Assembly (NCBI GenBank): GCA_023432445.1
Contig: JAEYUP010000001.1
Span: forward strand, 558,001 to 622,000
From: Candidatus Parcubacteria bacterium
GTDB lineage: Bacteria > Patescibacteriota > Saccharimonadia > Saccharimonadales > Saccharimonadaceae
DNA: 64,000 nt
Reading direction: 5' to 3'
The stretch's first letter is position 1. Every line of letters begins with the position of its first letter. Below are positions 32,103-39,785 of this stretch, in pieces. The notes beneath the pieces were generated by a model. It searched no databases. It saw only the letters and a program-made list of their open reading frames with translations, and was not told the DNA's origin. Both the position numbers and the translations under genes were made by a program.

Positions 32103-33374
32103 ATGAAACAATCACAGGCGTTAGCGATACTGCTTTCGGGGGAAAGCGCACTGCTTACTGGTCCAGCTGGAGCCGGCAAGACTTATGTGTTGAGTCAGTT
32201 CATCAAGCAAGCGCGGGCGGCCGGCAAGTATGTATCGGTAACGGCTACGACTGGTTTGGCGGCGACACACCTCGGGGGTACGACCATCCATAGTTGGAGT
32301 GGCATTGGTATCCACGAGTACTTACCAGCCGGGTTTGAAGAGCGTTTTTCTAAAGCGCGGCGGGAGATTATCAAGAAGACCGACGTGCTGATCATCGATG
32401 AGATTAGTATGCTGCACGATTATCGACTTGATCTCGTTGATCAAGTCTGCCGGACAATTCGAGAGGATATGTCGCGACCATTTGGAGGCATACAGGTAGT
32501 TATGAGTGGTGACTTTTTCCAGCTACCGCCCATCAATCACCGCGATAGTCGCGAGGGCGGGTTTGTCGTTAACTCTCGAGCCTGGCAGGAGCTCGACCCA
32601 GTGATTTGCTACCTAGAGGAGCAACACCGTCAGGACGACGAGGCATTGCTGGGAATATTAAATGCCGTTAGGGCGGGCAGTGTAAGCGCAGACCATATTG
32701 AAACACTGGTTTCTCGTTCAGAGGTGCACCCTGAAGAGATTGAGGAAGTTACCGAAATATACACCGTGAACCTCGACGTTGATGCGCTTAACGAAGCGCG
32801 CTTGAAGAAAATCGACGAAGACGAGCTAGCCTACGAGAGGGCGGAGCGGGGGCCCAAAGGTCACTTGGAGACATTGGGTCGATCGGTTCTAGCGCCGGCA
32901 ACCCTTAGGCTAAAGAGGGGAGCGCTGGTTATGGCCGTCAAGAATAGCCAAGATAAGAAATATGCTAACGGTAGTATCGGTACGGTAGTTGATTTTGAGC
33001 CTGATACTGAGTATCCGATTGTTAAGTTTAGAAATGGCAAAGAGGTGCTGATGATTCCTGATACGTGGGAATTGCGTGATGGTGACGAGACGCGCGCCAG
33101 CATTTCTCAAATACCTTTGAGGCTAGCCTGGGCTATAACCGTTCATAAATCTCAGGGGATGACCCTCGACAGTGCCCGCATCAACCTGGCAAAGGCTTTC
33201 GTAGAGGGGATGGGCTACGTAGCTTTAAGTCGAGTCAAGAATATCAGCAGCCTGTATTTAACTGGACTTAACGAGATGGCGCTTCGAGTGAGTGAGGAGG
33301 CCCAGTCGATCGATGCCTATCTGCGTGAAAAATCTGCTGCTGACTCGATAAAATTCAAAGAAATAAAGATCTAG
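32103..33374 (+). CDS. PIF1/RecD2-like superfamily 1 helicase
   Basis: 423-residue ATP-dependent DNA helicase: Walker A GPAGAGKTY (~20-28), motif Ia TATTGLAATHLGGTTIHSW, motif II DEISML (~100), Gln-containing motif III (VVMSGDFFQLPP), and C-terminal motifs V/VI (AITVHKSQGMTLD and YVALSRVKN). The TTIHSW and HKSQGMT forms are PIF1-family features. It probably unwinds structured DNA (G-quadruplexes or R-loops) or is part of a defence module with the upstream DUF4868 gene. Its leaderless promoter overlaps that gene's stop. Confidence 0.92.
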   Translation: MKQSQALAILLSGESALLTGPAGAGKTYVLSQFIKQARAAGKYVSVTATTGLAATHLGGTTIHSWSGIGIHEYLPAGFEERFSKARREIIKKTDVLIIDEISMLHDYRLDLVDQVCRTIREDMSRPFGGIQVVMSGDFFQLPPINHRDSREGGFVVNSRAWQELDPVICYLEEQHRQDDEALLGILNAVRAGSVSADHIETLVSRSEVHPEEIEEVTEIYTVNLDVDALNEARLKKIDEDELAYERAERGPKGHLETLGRSVLAPATLRLKRGALVMAVKNSQDKKYANGSIGTVVDFEPDTEYPIVKFRNGKEVLMIPDTWELRDGDETRASISQIPLRLAWAITVHKSQGMTLDSARINLAKAFVEGMGYVALSRVKNISSLYLTGLNEMALRVSEEAQSIDAYLREKSAADSIKFKEIKI

Positions 33375-33425
33375 TATTCCACAATTCTGTGGATAAATGA
33401 CAGGTCTTTTTATTTTTGTCAAAAT

Positions 33426-33460
33426 TGGGGGTTGTAGTGGGTAGTGGTGGGTAGTATAGT
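33426..33460 (+). promoter_or_regulatory. mraZ promoter with TGGG repeats (probable MraZ operator)
   Basis: A -35-like TTGTAG (33432-33437), a 17-bp spacer and TATAGT (33455-33460) form the promoter. TGGG occurs at 33426, 33438 and 33448; the last two are spaced by exactly 10 bp within the spacer as a repeated TGGGTAGT. MraZ of other bacteria represses its operon by binding TGGG-containing repeats about one helical turn apart. Confidence 0.6.
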
Positions 33461-33538
33461 GAAAGGCAGTGGAAAGAACCACAAAGACAAACAACACATT
33501 AAAAAACAACCAAAACACCTCGAAAGGAACGGATAAAA

Positions 33539-33910
33539 GTGGCAAGGGTTGATTACTTTGAACGAAGGCTCGATGACAAGCGTCGACTGACGATACCAGC
33601 AGAGCTTCGTGAAGAGTTTATCTCCGGCGTCGTACTTACCCGTGGCTTCGGTCGCTACTTACACCTTTACCCTAAAGCGGTATGGGACTCGGAAGTAGAG
33701 GCTGCCCTGAGCGCTTCGGCTAATATTCTCGATGAGAAGATTGCCGATATTAACGTTCAGTTCCGAAGAGGCAAGACAGAGGCTGAGCTTGATCAAAAGC
33801 AAGGTCGCGTGGCGATAGAGCAGCACCTGCTTGACTATTCGTCGATTTCGCGTGACATTGTGGCTGTTCGAGCAGGGGCATACTGGCGCCTGATGGCTGG
33901 TGACAATTAA
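33539..33910 (+). CDS. mraZ: Transcriptional regulator MraZ
   Basis: 123-residue AbrB-like DNA-binding protein, the standard first gene of the dcw cluster. It starts at GTG 33539 with SD AAAGGA about 11 nt upstream. Residues 10-40 contain the family pattern DDKRRLTIPAELREEF, and a second SpoVT/AbrB half follows. It typically forms an octameric ring that represses its own operon through TGGG repeats, and such repeats lie in the promoter. It is separated from rsmH by a 400-nt structured non-coding region. Confidence 0.93.
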   Translation: MARVDYFERRLDDKRRLTIPAELREEFISGVVLTRGFGRYLHLYPKAVWDSEVEAALSASANILDEKIADINVQFRRGKTEAELDQKQGRVAIEQHLLDYSSISRDIVAVRAGAYWRLMAGDN

Positions 33911-33919
33911 ACCTGTCGG

Positions 33920-33931
33920 TTCTTTAACAAT
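33920..33931 (+). promoter_or_regulatory. boxA-like element
   Basis: TTCTTTAACAAT matches the core of the boxA antitermination site of rRNA leaders (NusB/S10 binding). It lies 10 nt after the mraZ stop and directly before a folded non-coding domain. Confidence 0.4.
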
Positions 33932-33952
33932 CTAAAACAAGAGAAGAAAAAC

Positions 33953-34188
33953 TCTCGAGATCAATTATCTGGTAGTGAGGCGTGGTATTCGACACCACTT
34001 TAAACGCGTCGATGCACCTTCCTTAAAACACACCTCCCAAAAAACTCCACCTCACATAAGTCTCTCAACTTGGCACCCGGCTAGGGTATGAGTGCCTTCA
34101 TGGTACCCCCGTTACGGCCCCGTGCCCGACTTTTTAAAACAAACATTGAAAAACAAACAGCCTCACTATCAGTTAGGTGATCTCGAGA
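33953..34188 (+). ncRNA. Structured non-coding domain between mraZ and rsmH
   Basis: A ~236-nt segment closed by an 11-bp perfect stem (33953-33963 with 34178-34188) and a second 12-bp stem with one G-U pair (33969-33980 with 34161-34172), separated by a 5x5 internal loop. Inside are a hairpin (33982-33986 with 33994-33998), an A/C-rich single-stranded stretch (34011-34060) with CACCTTCC, CACCTCCC and CCACCTCAC, a G/C-rich domain (34072-34126), and an A-rich segment. No reading frame with an SD is present. It could be a leader/processing element of the dcw transcript or a free RNA. I do not recognise an Rfam family. Confidence 0.5.
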
Positions 34189-34206
34189 AATTTCGAGCAA
34201 GCGCGC

Positions 34207-34230
34207 AAAATATGAAGTTCTTCATATTTT
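34207..34230. repeat. Perfect A/T-rich inverted repeat
   Basis: 11-bp arms (34207-34217, 34220-34230) around TT, ending in TTTT. It could act as a weak terminator of the upstream non-coding RNA or as a protein-binding palindrome. Confidence 0.5.
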
Positions 34231-34250
34231 CACGATTGTGAGAAATTGAT

Positions 34251-34274
34251 TCGAGATATGTATTCATATCTCGA
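34251..34274. repeat. Perfect inverted repeat before rsmH promoter
   Basis: 10-bp arms (34251-34260, 34265-34274) with TATT loop and a CTCGAG-type end like the closing stem of the upstream RNA domain. It sits ~20 bp upstream of the rsmH -10, a good position for an operator. Confidence 0.5.
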
Positions 34275-34294
34275 GCTCCTCCATTATAGTAATT

Positions 34295-34303
34295 TGCTAC
34301 AAT
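34295..34303 (+). promoter_or_regulatory. Extended -10 (TGC-TACAAT) for rsmH
   Basis: TGCTACAAT ends 7 nt before ATG 34311. The intervening GGGGAG touches the start codon and is too close to be an SD. Second, mraZ-independent promoter for the dcw genes. Confidence 0.65.
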
Positions 34304-34310
34304 AGGGGAG

Positions 34311-35198
34311 ATGAGTAAAGAACATCCACCACATCATGTTCCTGTTCTTCTTGAGAGCGTCCTTTCGGAACTCCAGCCTAAGCCAGGTGAGTCGTATCTC
34401 GACTTAACTGCTGGGTATGGGGGTCACGCTGGGGCAATTCTTGAGAAAACGGAAAACTATAAGGACAGTGTGCTGGTTGATCGAGACGATTATGCCATTC
34501 AGCATCTGTCGTTTCTCGAGCAACGCGGCGCCAATCTGATACACTCTGATTTTATGACGGCCGCGCAGCAGCTTGTCGAAGAAAAGAGAGTATTCGACCT
34601 TGTACTGATTGATTTGGGGGTGTCGTCACCACAGCTCGATCAGGGCGAAAGAGGGTTTTCTTTCCAAAAGAATGGTCCACTGGACATGCGTATGGATCGA
34701 TCGCGCGGCATAACTGCCCGGGACTTAATCGACCAAAGTACTGTCGAACAGTTGACAACCATCATCCACCAGTTTGGTGAAGAGCCATACAAGCTCGCAC
34801 TTCACCTGGCGAAAAAGATAGTTGAAAACCGACCATTCGTGGATACAGCGACACTCGCCGAACTGACCAAGCAAGAGCATCGGGGCCGATGGTCAAGAAT
34901 CCATCCGGCAACGCGTACTTTTCAAGCGCTCCGCATAGCGGTCAACGACGAACTCGGACAGATAAAAGCTGTTCTGCCACTACTAACAAAGCTGTTGAAG
35001 CCAGGTGGTAGGGTGGGAATAATCAGCTTCCATAGTCTGGAGGATCGTCTAGTGAAGCGGTTCTTAAAAGAACAGCATGACGCCGGTTTTGAAGCAGAAC
35101 TAGATGTTCTAACTAAAAAGCCAATCGACGGAGCAATGGCAGACGTTCACAATCCGCGCGCTCGGAGTGCAAAACTCCGTGTCGCTGTGAAAAAATAA
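34311..35198 (+). CDS. rsmH: 16S rRNA m4C1402 methyltransferase RsmH (MraW)
   Basis: 295-residue SAM-dependent enzyme that N4-methylates C1402 of 16S rRNA. Visible: HHVPVLLESVLSEL start, SAM motif LDLTAGYGGHAGAIL, LIDLGVSSPQLDQGERGFSFQ, GPLDMRMD, and the C-terminal block GGRVGIISFHSLEDRLVKRFLK. Full length. It is the second gene of the dcw cluster, but with its own leaderless promoter. Confidence 0.96.
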   Translation: MSKEHPPHHVPVLLESVLSELQPKPGESYLDLTAGYGGHAGAILEKTENYKDSVLVDRDDYAIQHLSFLEQRGANLIHSDFMTAAQQLVEEKRVFDLVLIDLGVSSPQLDQGERGFSFQKNGPLDMRMDRSRGITARDLIDQSTVEQLTTIIHQFGEEPYKLALHLAKKIVENRPFVDTATLAELTKQEHRGRWSRIHPATRTFQALRIAVNDELGQIKAVLPLLTKLLKPGGRVGIISFHSLEDRLVKRFLKEQHDAGFEAELDVLTKKPIDGAMADVHNPRARSAKLRVAVKK

Positions 35199-35216
35199 AC
35201 AAGGAAGGGGCAGGAT

Positions 35217-35282
35217 ATGCCAATTCACATTCCTGTTCAGTACGCTGACCAGCCACAAATCGTGACTGTTCGCGTCAAGTAA
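35217..35282 (+). CDS. Possible 21-residue peptide between rsmH and ftsL
   Basis: A 21-codon frame (MPIHIPVQYADQPQIVTVRVK) preceded by a strong purine-rich SD (AAGGAAGGGG, 35201-35210) at suitable distance. It could be a real micro-protein or a short leader peptide controlling the downstream hairpin and ftsL. It lies in the dcw transcript. Evidence is only the SD and clean frame. Confidence 0.4.
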   Translation: MPIHIPVQYADQPQIVTVRVK

Positions 35283-35297
35283 CAATCAAAAAAGTCT

Positions 35298-35327
35298 CCA
35301 CTCGTCGAACTCATAGGCGACGAGTGG
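35298..35327 (+). repeat. 10-bp hairpin between rsmH and ftsL
   Basis: Perfect 10-bp stem (35298-35307 with 35318-35327) with a 10-nt loop and no T-run, so an mRNA processing or stability hairpin is more likely than a terminator. Confidence 0.55.
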
Positions 35328-35362
35328 GGGCACCAAACATAAAAAGAGAAACAAACCACCAC

Positions 35363-35713
35363 ATGTCATACCAACCAAACACATACTACGTCAGTCGTCG
35401 TCAGCAGAATTGGTCACGTAATCAAAATACGACTAGATTTGTCTCGGCAGTTAAGCTTGGTCCGATCACTCACACGATTTTAGTAGCCCTAATGATCGCC
35501 GTACTTGGTCTTATTTATCTAACCCAAGCAACTCGAGCAACTGGCTACGACTACGAAGCCCAGTCGATCAATTCGCAGATTGCTGAACTTGATGAGCAAA
35601 AGAGTGAGCTTGAGATCGAGAATGCTCGCTTGACAGCCCTTGAGAATATCAAGAAAAGTAGTGTCGCGCGCGAAATGACCACTGCGACAGATACGCGTTA
35701 CATAAATCAGTGA
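35363..35713 (+). CDS. ftsL: FtsL-like cell division protein
   Basis: 116 residues from ATG 35363: cytoplasmic basic N-terminus, one membrane helix (~36-56), then an extracytoplasmic coiled coil with heptad-like Leu/Ile spacing (INSQIAELDEQKSELEIEN). Sequence similarity to FtsL is always low; the call rests on size, topology and position directly before ftsI in the dcw cluster. FtsL links FtsQ/FtsB to FtsWI activation. An upstream in-frame codon at 35324 lies in the hairpin and is not favoured. Confidence 0.75.
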   Translation: MSYQPNTYYVSRRQQNWSRNQNTTRFVSAVKLGPITHTILVALMIAVLGLIYLTQATRATGYDYEAQSINSQIAELDEQKSELEIENARLTALENIKKSSVAREMTTATDTRYINQ

Positions 35714-35719
35714 TCTATT

Positions 35720-37462
35720 ATGAGCCCGGCATTTCTTCATACAAGTCGATCTAGGATACTTGCCGCCGTCATATTTTCGGTTGTGGCAGTCTTTTCTGCC
35801 CGACTTTTTTATATACAAGTCATTCAGCATGGTCACTACGCCAGTTTGGCGGACCAGGAGCAACTGAAGAAGGACCGTATACCAGCCAAGAGGGGTTTGA
35901 TCTACGCCAAGAACGGTGTCGACGTATCTCCGCTGGTTATGAACGAGACGGTCTACACGGCTTTTGCCGACCCAGCCGTTATTGAGGAAAAAGGTAAGGT
36001 TATCGATATCTTTAAGCAGGTTGCCGGTGGTAACGTGCGTAAAGATTTCGAACTTTTATTAGATAAGACAGATACCAGATACCAGATACTGGCCACAAAA
36101 TTGACTCGGCTTCAAGCTGATAAGATAAAAAAGGAAAACCTGTATGGCATTGGCTTTCAGGCTATGAGCCAACGGGTTTACCCTGAAGGAAAATTAGCTT
36201 CTCAGCTACTGGGGTTTGTTGATACTGAAGGTGTCGGTACATATGGCCTGGAGTCGTACATGAATACCAATCTGAAAGGTGTTGATGGTCGACTTGAGAC
36301 CGTAACAGATGTCAGTGATGTACCACTCACCATTGGCGACCGAAATATACGTGAGCCGGCAAGAGACGGACAAGACCTGGTTCTGACGATCGACCGAAAC
36401 ATTCAGTCATACGCCGAGAAGGCTCTAGCTGACGGCTTGAGGCGCACCGGGGCTGATAAGGGTAGTGTACTCATAATGGATCCGCAGTCGGGGAAGGTGA
36501 TGGCAATGGCTAATTTGCCTACCTACGACCCGGCGAAGTACTATGAAGTTAATGACGTGTCGGTCTTTAATAACGGGGCGATTTCATCACCTTACGAGCC
36601 TGGTTCAGATGTCAAGACACTTACCATGGCAGTCGGCATCGATAAAGGCGTCGTGAAGCCAGAAGACACATTCTTAAACACCGACTCGGTTCGGATAGAC
36701 GGTTGGACTATCAGCAACTACGTAAAAGGGCACACTGGAATGATAACTTTTCAAACTGCGCTTACCTGGTCGCTCAACACCGGCTTTGTGACGGTTGCCC
36801 AGCGACTTGGCGACGGTAAAACTATAACCAGGTCGGCGAGAGACACTATGTATCATTATTTTCATGATCGCTTCAGGCTTGGTCAGTTAACCGGCGTCGA
36901 ACTAGCCAATGAGTCGCGTGGCGTGCTGTTTGCCCCAAATACGAGCGAGGGAAATGCCATTCGTTATGCAACCATGGCATTCGGGCAGGGAATGGATGCC
37001 ACGCTGGTCCAAATCACGGCTGGTTTTAGCGCCATGATAAACGGAGGTAGCTACTATAAGCCGACGGTTATAGATGGGCATATGGATGGAGGTAAGTTTA
37101 AGCCTAACGATGCGCCACGTCCAATAGAAACTGGCGTCGTAAAGGACTCGACCTCTTCGCAGATGCGCTCGATGATGGAGAAAGCTCGAAAATCATCCTT
37201 CGGCTATCTTGACCGTAAGGGATATAAAATCGGTGGCAAGACAGGTACTTCCCAGGTTGCTCACCCCAATGGTGGTTATAGAACAGATGAATCAATCGGG
37301 ACGTATCTAGGATACGGCGGTACGAACAAGCCAGAATATGTCATAATGGTTTCTGTATCAGGCGAAGGAAAAGAATTGCAGGGCGCCAGAGACGCAATGC
37401 CGATATTTACCGATATATCAAACTGGATAATTGACTACTTAAAATTAGAGCCGAAGGGGTAA
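35720..37462 (+). CDS. ftsI: Penicillin-binding protein FtsI (PBP2/3-type transpeptidase)
   Basis: 580-residue division transpeptidase. N-terminal membrane anchor (~13-32), dimerisation/pedestal domain, and transpeptidase domain with the three active-site motifs: SDVK (in YEPGSDVKTL; SxxK), SLN (in TWSLNTGF; SxN) and KTG (in GGKTGTSQ). No PASTA repeats. It is 6 nt after ftsL and 6 nt before mraY. Cross-links septal peptidoglycan with FtsW. Confidence 0.95.
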   Translation: MSPAFLHTSRSRILAAVIFSVVAVFSARLFYIQVIQHGHYASLADQEQLKKDRIPAKRGLIYAKNGVDVSPLVMNETVYTAFADPAVIEEKGKVIDIFKQVAGGNVRKDFELLLDKTDTRYQILATKLTRLQADKIKKENLYGIGFQAMSQRVYPEGKLASQLLGFVDTEGVGTYGLESYMNTNLKGVDGRLETVTDVSDVPLTIGDRNIREPARDGQDLVLTIDRNIQSYAEKALADGLRRTGADKGSVLIMDPQSGKVMAMANLPTYDPAKYYEVNDVSVFNNGAISSPYEPGSDVKTLTMAVGIDKGVVKPEDTFLNTDSVRIDGWTISNYVKGHTGMITFQTALTWSLNTGFVTVAQRLGDGKTITRSARDTMYHYFHDRFRLGQLTGVELANESRGVLFAPNTSEGNAIRYATMAFGQGMDATLVQITAGFSAMINGGSYYKPTVIDGHMDGGKFKPNDAPRPIETGVVKDSTSSQMRSMMEKARKSSFGYLDRKGYKIGGKTGTSQVAHPNGGYRTDESIGTYLGYGGTNKPEYVIMVSVSGEGKELQGARDAMPIFTDISNWIIDYLKLEPKG

Positions 37463-37468
37463 CAAAAC

Positions 37469-38503
37469 ATGGAAATTGTATCACAAGCATTAAATGACGC
37501 CGTTGTCAGGATATTTGTGCTCGGTGTTGTGGGGTTTTTGTTAGCCATGATGCTGACGCCCGTATATACCTTTGCGGCCTACAGGTTTAAGTTCTGGAAG
37601 AGGCAGCGGACCGAAAGTACTACGGGTGAAGCGCTGAGCGTCTTTACTAAACTTCACGCTAATAAATTTAAGCGCAATATTCCCACAATGGCCGGAATGG
37701 TTTTTGTGTTGGCGATCGTGATAGTGACGTTTGTATTTAACCTCGATCGTCGTGAGACATGGTTGCCTCTGGCGGCGTTGGCTGGCGGTGCTTTGGTAGG
37801 TTTGATAGATGACGTTATAAATATTCGAGGCAAGGGCAAAGGCGTGGCTGGTCTACGTTCACAACTTAAATTTCTGATGATAGCCTTCATAGGTGCTGTT
37901 CTTGGATGGTACTTCTTTGAAAAGCTAGGGGTTTCGGCCGTACATGTACCATTTGTTGGTGAATGGCAACTAGGCTGGCTAATTGTGCCGCTATTTGCCT
38001 TCGTGGTTGTCGCTACCGGTAACGCTGTTAACATTAGCGATGGTCTAGATGGGCTGGCTGGTGGTTTAGCCTCGGCCTCGTTTACTGCTTTTGGCGTTAT
38101 ATCGCTTCTACAAGGCAACCCTATGCTGGCGGCATTCTGTTTCACTGTTGTCGGAGCGTTACTGAGTTATCTATGGTTTAACATTTATCCGGCGCGCTTC
38201 TTTATGGGCGACGTCGGTAGCTTTGCGCTTGGGACATCGCTTGGTGTGGTGGCGATGCTTACAAACTCTCTGTTCATTTTGCCGATTATTGGTCTGTTGT
38301 TTGTAGTGGAGGCGGGGTCAAGTCTTATCCAGATATTTAGCAAAAAAGTTTTCAAACGCAAGGTATTTATTTCGGCGCCGATTCATCACCATTTGGAAGC
38401 TACCGGCTGGCCGGAGACGAAGGTGACAATGCGCTTTTGGGTGATTGCTACTGTGATGTCGTTTGTTGGTGTTATGATTGCGCTGACCGGGGGCATAATT
38501 TAA
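37469..38503 (+). CDS. mraY: Phospho-N-acetylmuramoyl-pentapeptide transferase
   Basis: 344-residue polytopic enzyme that makes lipid I from UDP-MurNAc-pentapeptide and undecaprenyl phosphate. Family motifs: GLIDDVINI (Asp-rich, ~114), NAVNISDGLDGLAGG (~190), and the histidine motif APIHHHLEATGWPETKVTMRFW (~300). About ten helices. Stop followed 1 nt later by ftsW. Confidence 0.96.
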   Translation: MEIVSQALNDAVVRIFVLGVVGFLLAMMLTPVYTFAAYRFKFWKRQRTESTTGEALSVFTKLHANKFKRNIPTMAGMVFVLAIVIVTFVFNLDRRETWLPLAALAGGALVGLIDDVINIRGKGKGVAGLRSQLKFLMIAFIGAVLGWYFFEKLGVSAVHVPFVGEWQLGWLIVPLFAFVVVATGNAVNISDGLDGLAGGLASASFTAFGVISLLQGNPMLAAFCFTVVGALLSYLWFNIYPARFFMGDVGSFALGTSLGVVAMLTNSLFILPIIGLLFVVEAGSSLIQIFSKKVFKRKVFISAPIHHHLEATGWPETKVTMRFWVIATVMSFVGVMIALTGGII

Positions 38504-38504
38504 G

Positions 38505-39785
38505 ATGAGCCGTCGCTGGGGTGGGGGAGACGCATCTTTAGGCGATATAACGGTGCGTAAGCATCGCCCCGACCATTTAATTGCTCTTTACACCGGCATA
38601 CTGATGCTTATAGGTTTGATATTGATTTATGCAATTGGACCGCAGCGCGCCAATGTTTTGAACAGCGTTTTTGGCTACGATTACAGCGATACTTATTTTT
38701 TCTTGAAGCAGGGCGCTAGCTTTTTGTTGGCGGCCAGTTCATTTGTCTTTTTCGCCATCTTCCCGTATCGGTGGGTTTTAAAGCACAGCACCCAGCTGTT
38801 GTCGGTCGGCTTGATAGCCTGCGCAGTCTTGGCCGTGGCTGGATGGGCCGGTTTGGGCATCGCTCTGACTACTAATGGGGCGACTCGGTGGTTTGACCTC
38901 GGCCTGCTAGGAACGCTACAGCCGGCCGAGATACTCAAGTTCGGCGTTTTGGCGTATATGGCCGTCTTTTTGGCTGCTAGGGCCAAGGAGGGCCTGGTGA
39001 ACGACTGGAGGGCCACGCTGATGCCTGTAGGCGTGGTGTCTGCAATAGCCTTACTTTTTGTGATTGTGATTCAAAAAGATCTTGGTACCGGTATCGCTCT
39101 CACTTCTATAGTTGTAACTATGTTGTTTGTGGCTGGTTTAAATCGACGTAATATTGCTATTCTCATAGGCGGGCTGGTGGTGGCTGGTCTGCTTCTGATA
39201 TTTACGTCACCACACCGGGTGGAGAGGGTTGCTACGTACTTAAGGGGTGACGATACGTCTACGACAGATGCCGGTTCGTATCACATCCAGCACGCAAAGA
39301 TTGCTTTAGGTTCTGGCGGTCTGTTCGGAGTTGGCATAGGTAAAAGTGTTCAAGCCTCGGGATACCTTCCGGAAGCTATTAACGACTCGATCTTTGCCAT
39401 ATTTGGTGAGACGTTCGGTTTCTTCGGTTCGATGGCCTTAATCGCGCTATTTGTGGCACTTCTGATGCGTCTACTTAGACTGATGGATCATTTGGTTGAC
39501 GTGCGATTAAAACTTCTAGCTGCTGGTGTCTTCGGTTGGTTCGGTGCGCATGTTATCCTTAATATAGCGGCAATGATCGGTATATTTCCGCTTACGGGTA
39601 TAACCTTACCGCTGATGAGCTATGGTGGTACGAGCATGATATTCATGACGGCCGCACTAGGACTGATTTATCAGCTTTCATCATATACGGTCCATACATC
39701 ACGCATAAAGGAGGAGCAAAGTGAAGATTCTCACCGTCGGCGGGGGCTCAGGGGGCCACGTCACACCAGTCGTAGCCGTTCTTAA
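38505..39785 (+). CDS. ftsW: Septal peptidoglycan polymerase FtsW (SEDS family)
   Basis: 426-residue SEDS glycosyltransferase with about ten helices. Seen are GATRWFDLGLLGTLQPAEILKF (~118-140), a large loop with the catalytic Asp region (QKDLGTG, ~178) and PLTGITLPLMSYGGTSM (~362-378), all FtsW/RodA hallmarks. Being next to ftsI favours FtsW. The C-terminal ~20 codons overlap the start of murG by 65 nt. Confidence 0.94.
   Translation: MSRRWGGGDASLGDITVRKHRPDHLIALYTGILMLIGLILIYAIGPQRANVLNSVFGYDYSDTYFFLKQGASFLLAASSFVFFAIFPYRWVLKHSTQLLSVGLIACAVLAVAGWAGLGIALTTNGATRWFDLGLLGTLQPAEILKFGVLAYMAVFLAARAKEGLVNDWRATLMPVGVVSAIALLFVIVIQKDLGTGIALTSIVVTMLFVAGLNRRNIAILIGGLVVAGLLLIFTSPHRVERVATYLRGDDTSTTDAGSYHIQHAKIALGSGGLFGVGIGKSVQASGYLPEAINDSIFAIFGETFGFFGSMALIALFVALLMRLLRLMDHLVDVRLKLLAAGVFGWFGAHVILNIAAMIGIFPLTGITLPLMSYGGTSMIFMTAALGLIYQLSSYTVHTSRIKEEQSEDSHRRRGLRGPRHTSRSRS

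Noticed and set aside
33953..34188. 5S rRNA or the actinobacterial mraW RNA motif in the mraZ-rsmH spacer
   Set aside because: No 5S consensus blocks. The repeated hairpin loops I associate with the mraW motif are not present.
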